Shown in pieces: positions 63,736 through 64,000 of a stretch of DNA of 64,000 nucleotides (its first letter is position 1; every line of letters starts with the position of its first letter). The DNA comes from Pseudomonas lutea. GTDB taxonomy: Bacteria > Pseudomonadota > Gammaproteobacteria > Pseudomonadales > Pseudomonadaceae. Made by a program: the position numbers and the translations under genes. Below the pieces are notes generated by a model. That model did no database searches, had not been told where the DNA came from, and worked only from the letters and a program-made list of their open reading frames with translations. The DNA is taken from contig NZ_JRMB01000001.1 of assembly GCF_000759445.1 (NCBI RefSeq), positions 2,170,001-2,234,000 on the forward strand. The letters run 5' to 3'.

Positions 63736-64000
63736 ATGGCCGAGCAAGGCATGGCCGGTAGCTGCGTTCTACTTCGGACAATCAACCGGGGGGATCGACC
63801 GGGGCGAGGAACCACCTTGCGTGCTCCGCTCGCTGCTTAAGGACAGGCTTTACACACGCGGCGGGAATACCCCGCCGCTGATTTATAAGTCCGAAATTTC
63901 CCTTCAAAATCCCGCACTTGTCCTACGCTGTGAGTCAGACGGTTCGCTGTTGCGATGCTGCGTGTCCGAACGGGTGGTTTGTTCGTCACAGGGGCGGGTC
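63736..64000. other. end of window, no gene seen
   Basis: After the transporter stop there is a GC-rich hairpin at 63858-63878 (GCGGCGGG / CCCGCCGC, loop AATAC) with only a weak T tract. It may end the transporter transcript. The final 120 bases show no frame or motif I can support. Confidence 0.4.

Overview
The window looks like a Pseudomonas chromosome, probably of the fluorescens/syringae side of the genus. The evidence is the many REP elements built on GGAGCCGGCTTGCTGGC and GGAGCGCGCTTGCCCGC, an EF-P with arginine at position 32 next to the rhamnosyltransferase EarP, and a gene order from about 12 to 45 kb (tRNA-Gly/Glu, SagS-like hybrid kinase, gpx, msrB, aminotransferase, htpX, tpm, DEAD-box helicase, crotonase, spermidine-synthase-like, class II DAHP synthase, ohrR, ohr, efp, earP). 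As I remember it, that order parallels P. aeruginosa PAO1 around PA2819-PA2852. No search was run, so species and orthology are inference.

Layout. 0-11.8 kb: organosulfur region with a class II aldolase, a LysR regulator, a cysteine-dioxygenase-like cupin with a four-module rhodanese, a sulfonate-type binding protein with an FMN-dependent monooxygenase and an SfnB-like flavoprotein, and a second binding protein with a BisC-type molybdenum reductase. Both binding proteins lack a local permease and ATPase. 12-12.5 kb: two tandem tRNA-Glu/tRNA-Gly pairs behind a strong promoter with a GC-rich discriminator. 12.7-22.5 kb: conserved backbone rich in redox-repair genes (msrC, gpx, msrB), the hybrid sensor kinase, alaA-like aminotransferase, htpX, tpm and a LigB-type dioxygenase. 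22.7-24.2 kb: a compact S-type bacteriocin with a colicin E3-like rRNase domain, followed by a probable immunity gene. 24.4-35.8 kb: backbone (DEAD-box helicase to ohrR/ohr and a secreted esterase).

36.7-41.9 kb is the most interesting accessory island: a PAAR gene, a PAAR-DUF2235 (Tle1-type lipase) fusion, and four tandem DUF2931-like lipoprotein genes that look like immunity paralogues. The four copies overlap by the same 14 bases and form all four combinations of two middle segments and two C-terminal segments. The island sits between two related REP arrays. 42.7-45.9 kb: backbone again (efp, earP, GreA/GreB-like factor). 46.9-56.1 kb: an aldo/keto reductase, then a GntR regulator with a dipeptide-type ABC transporter and a gamma-glutamyltransferase, probably one operon for gamma-glutamyl peptides. 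56.5-63.7 kb: a DUF202 pair and a sugar-acid region (L-fuconate-dehydratase-like enzyme, LysR regulator, galactarate/altronate dehydratase, MFS transporter).

REP arrays fill most of the gene-free stretches. No CRISPR array, integrase, transposase or rRNA gene was seen.
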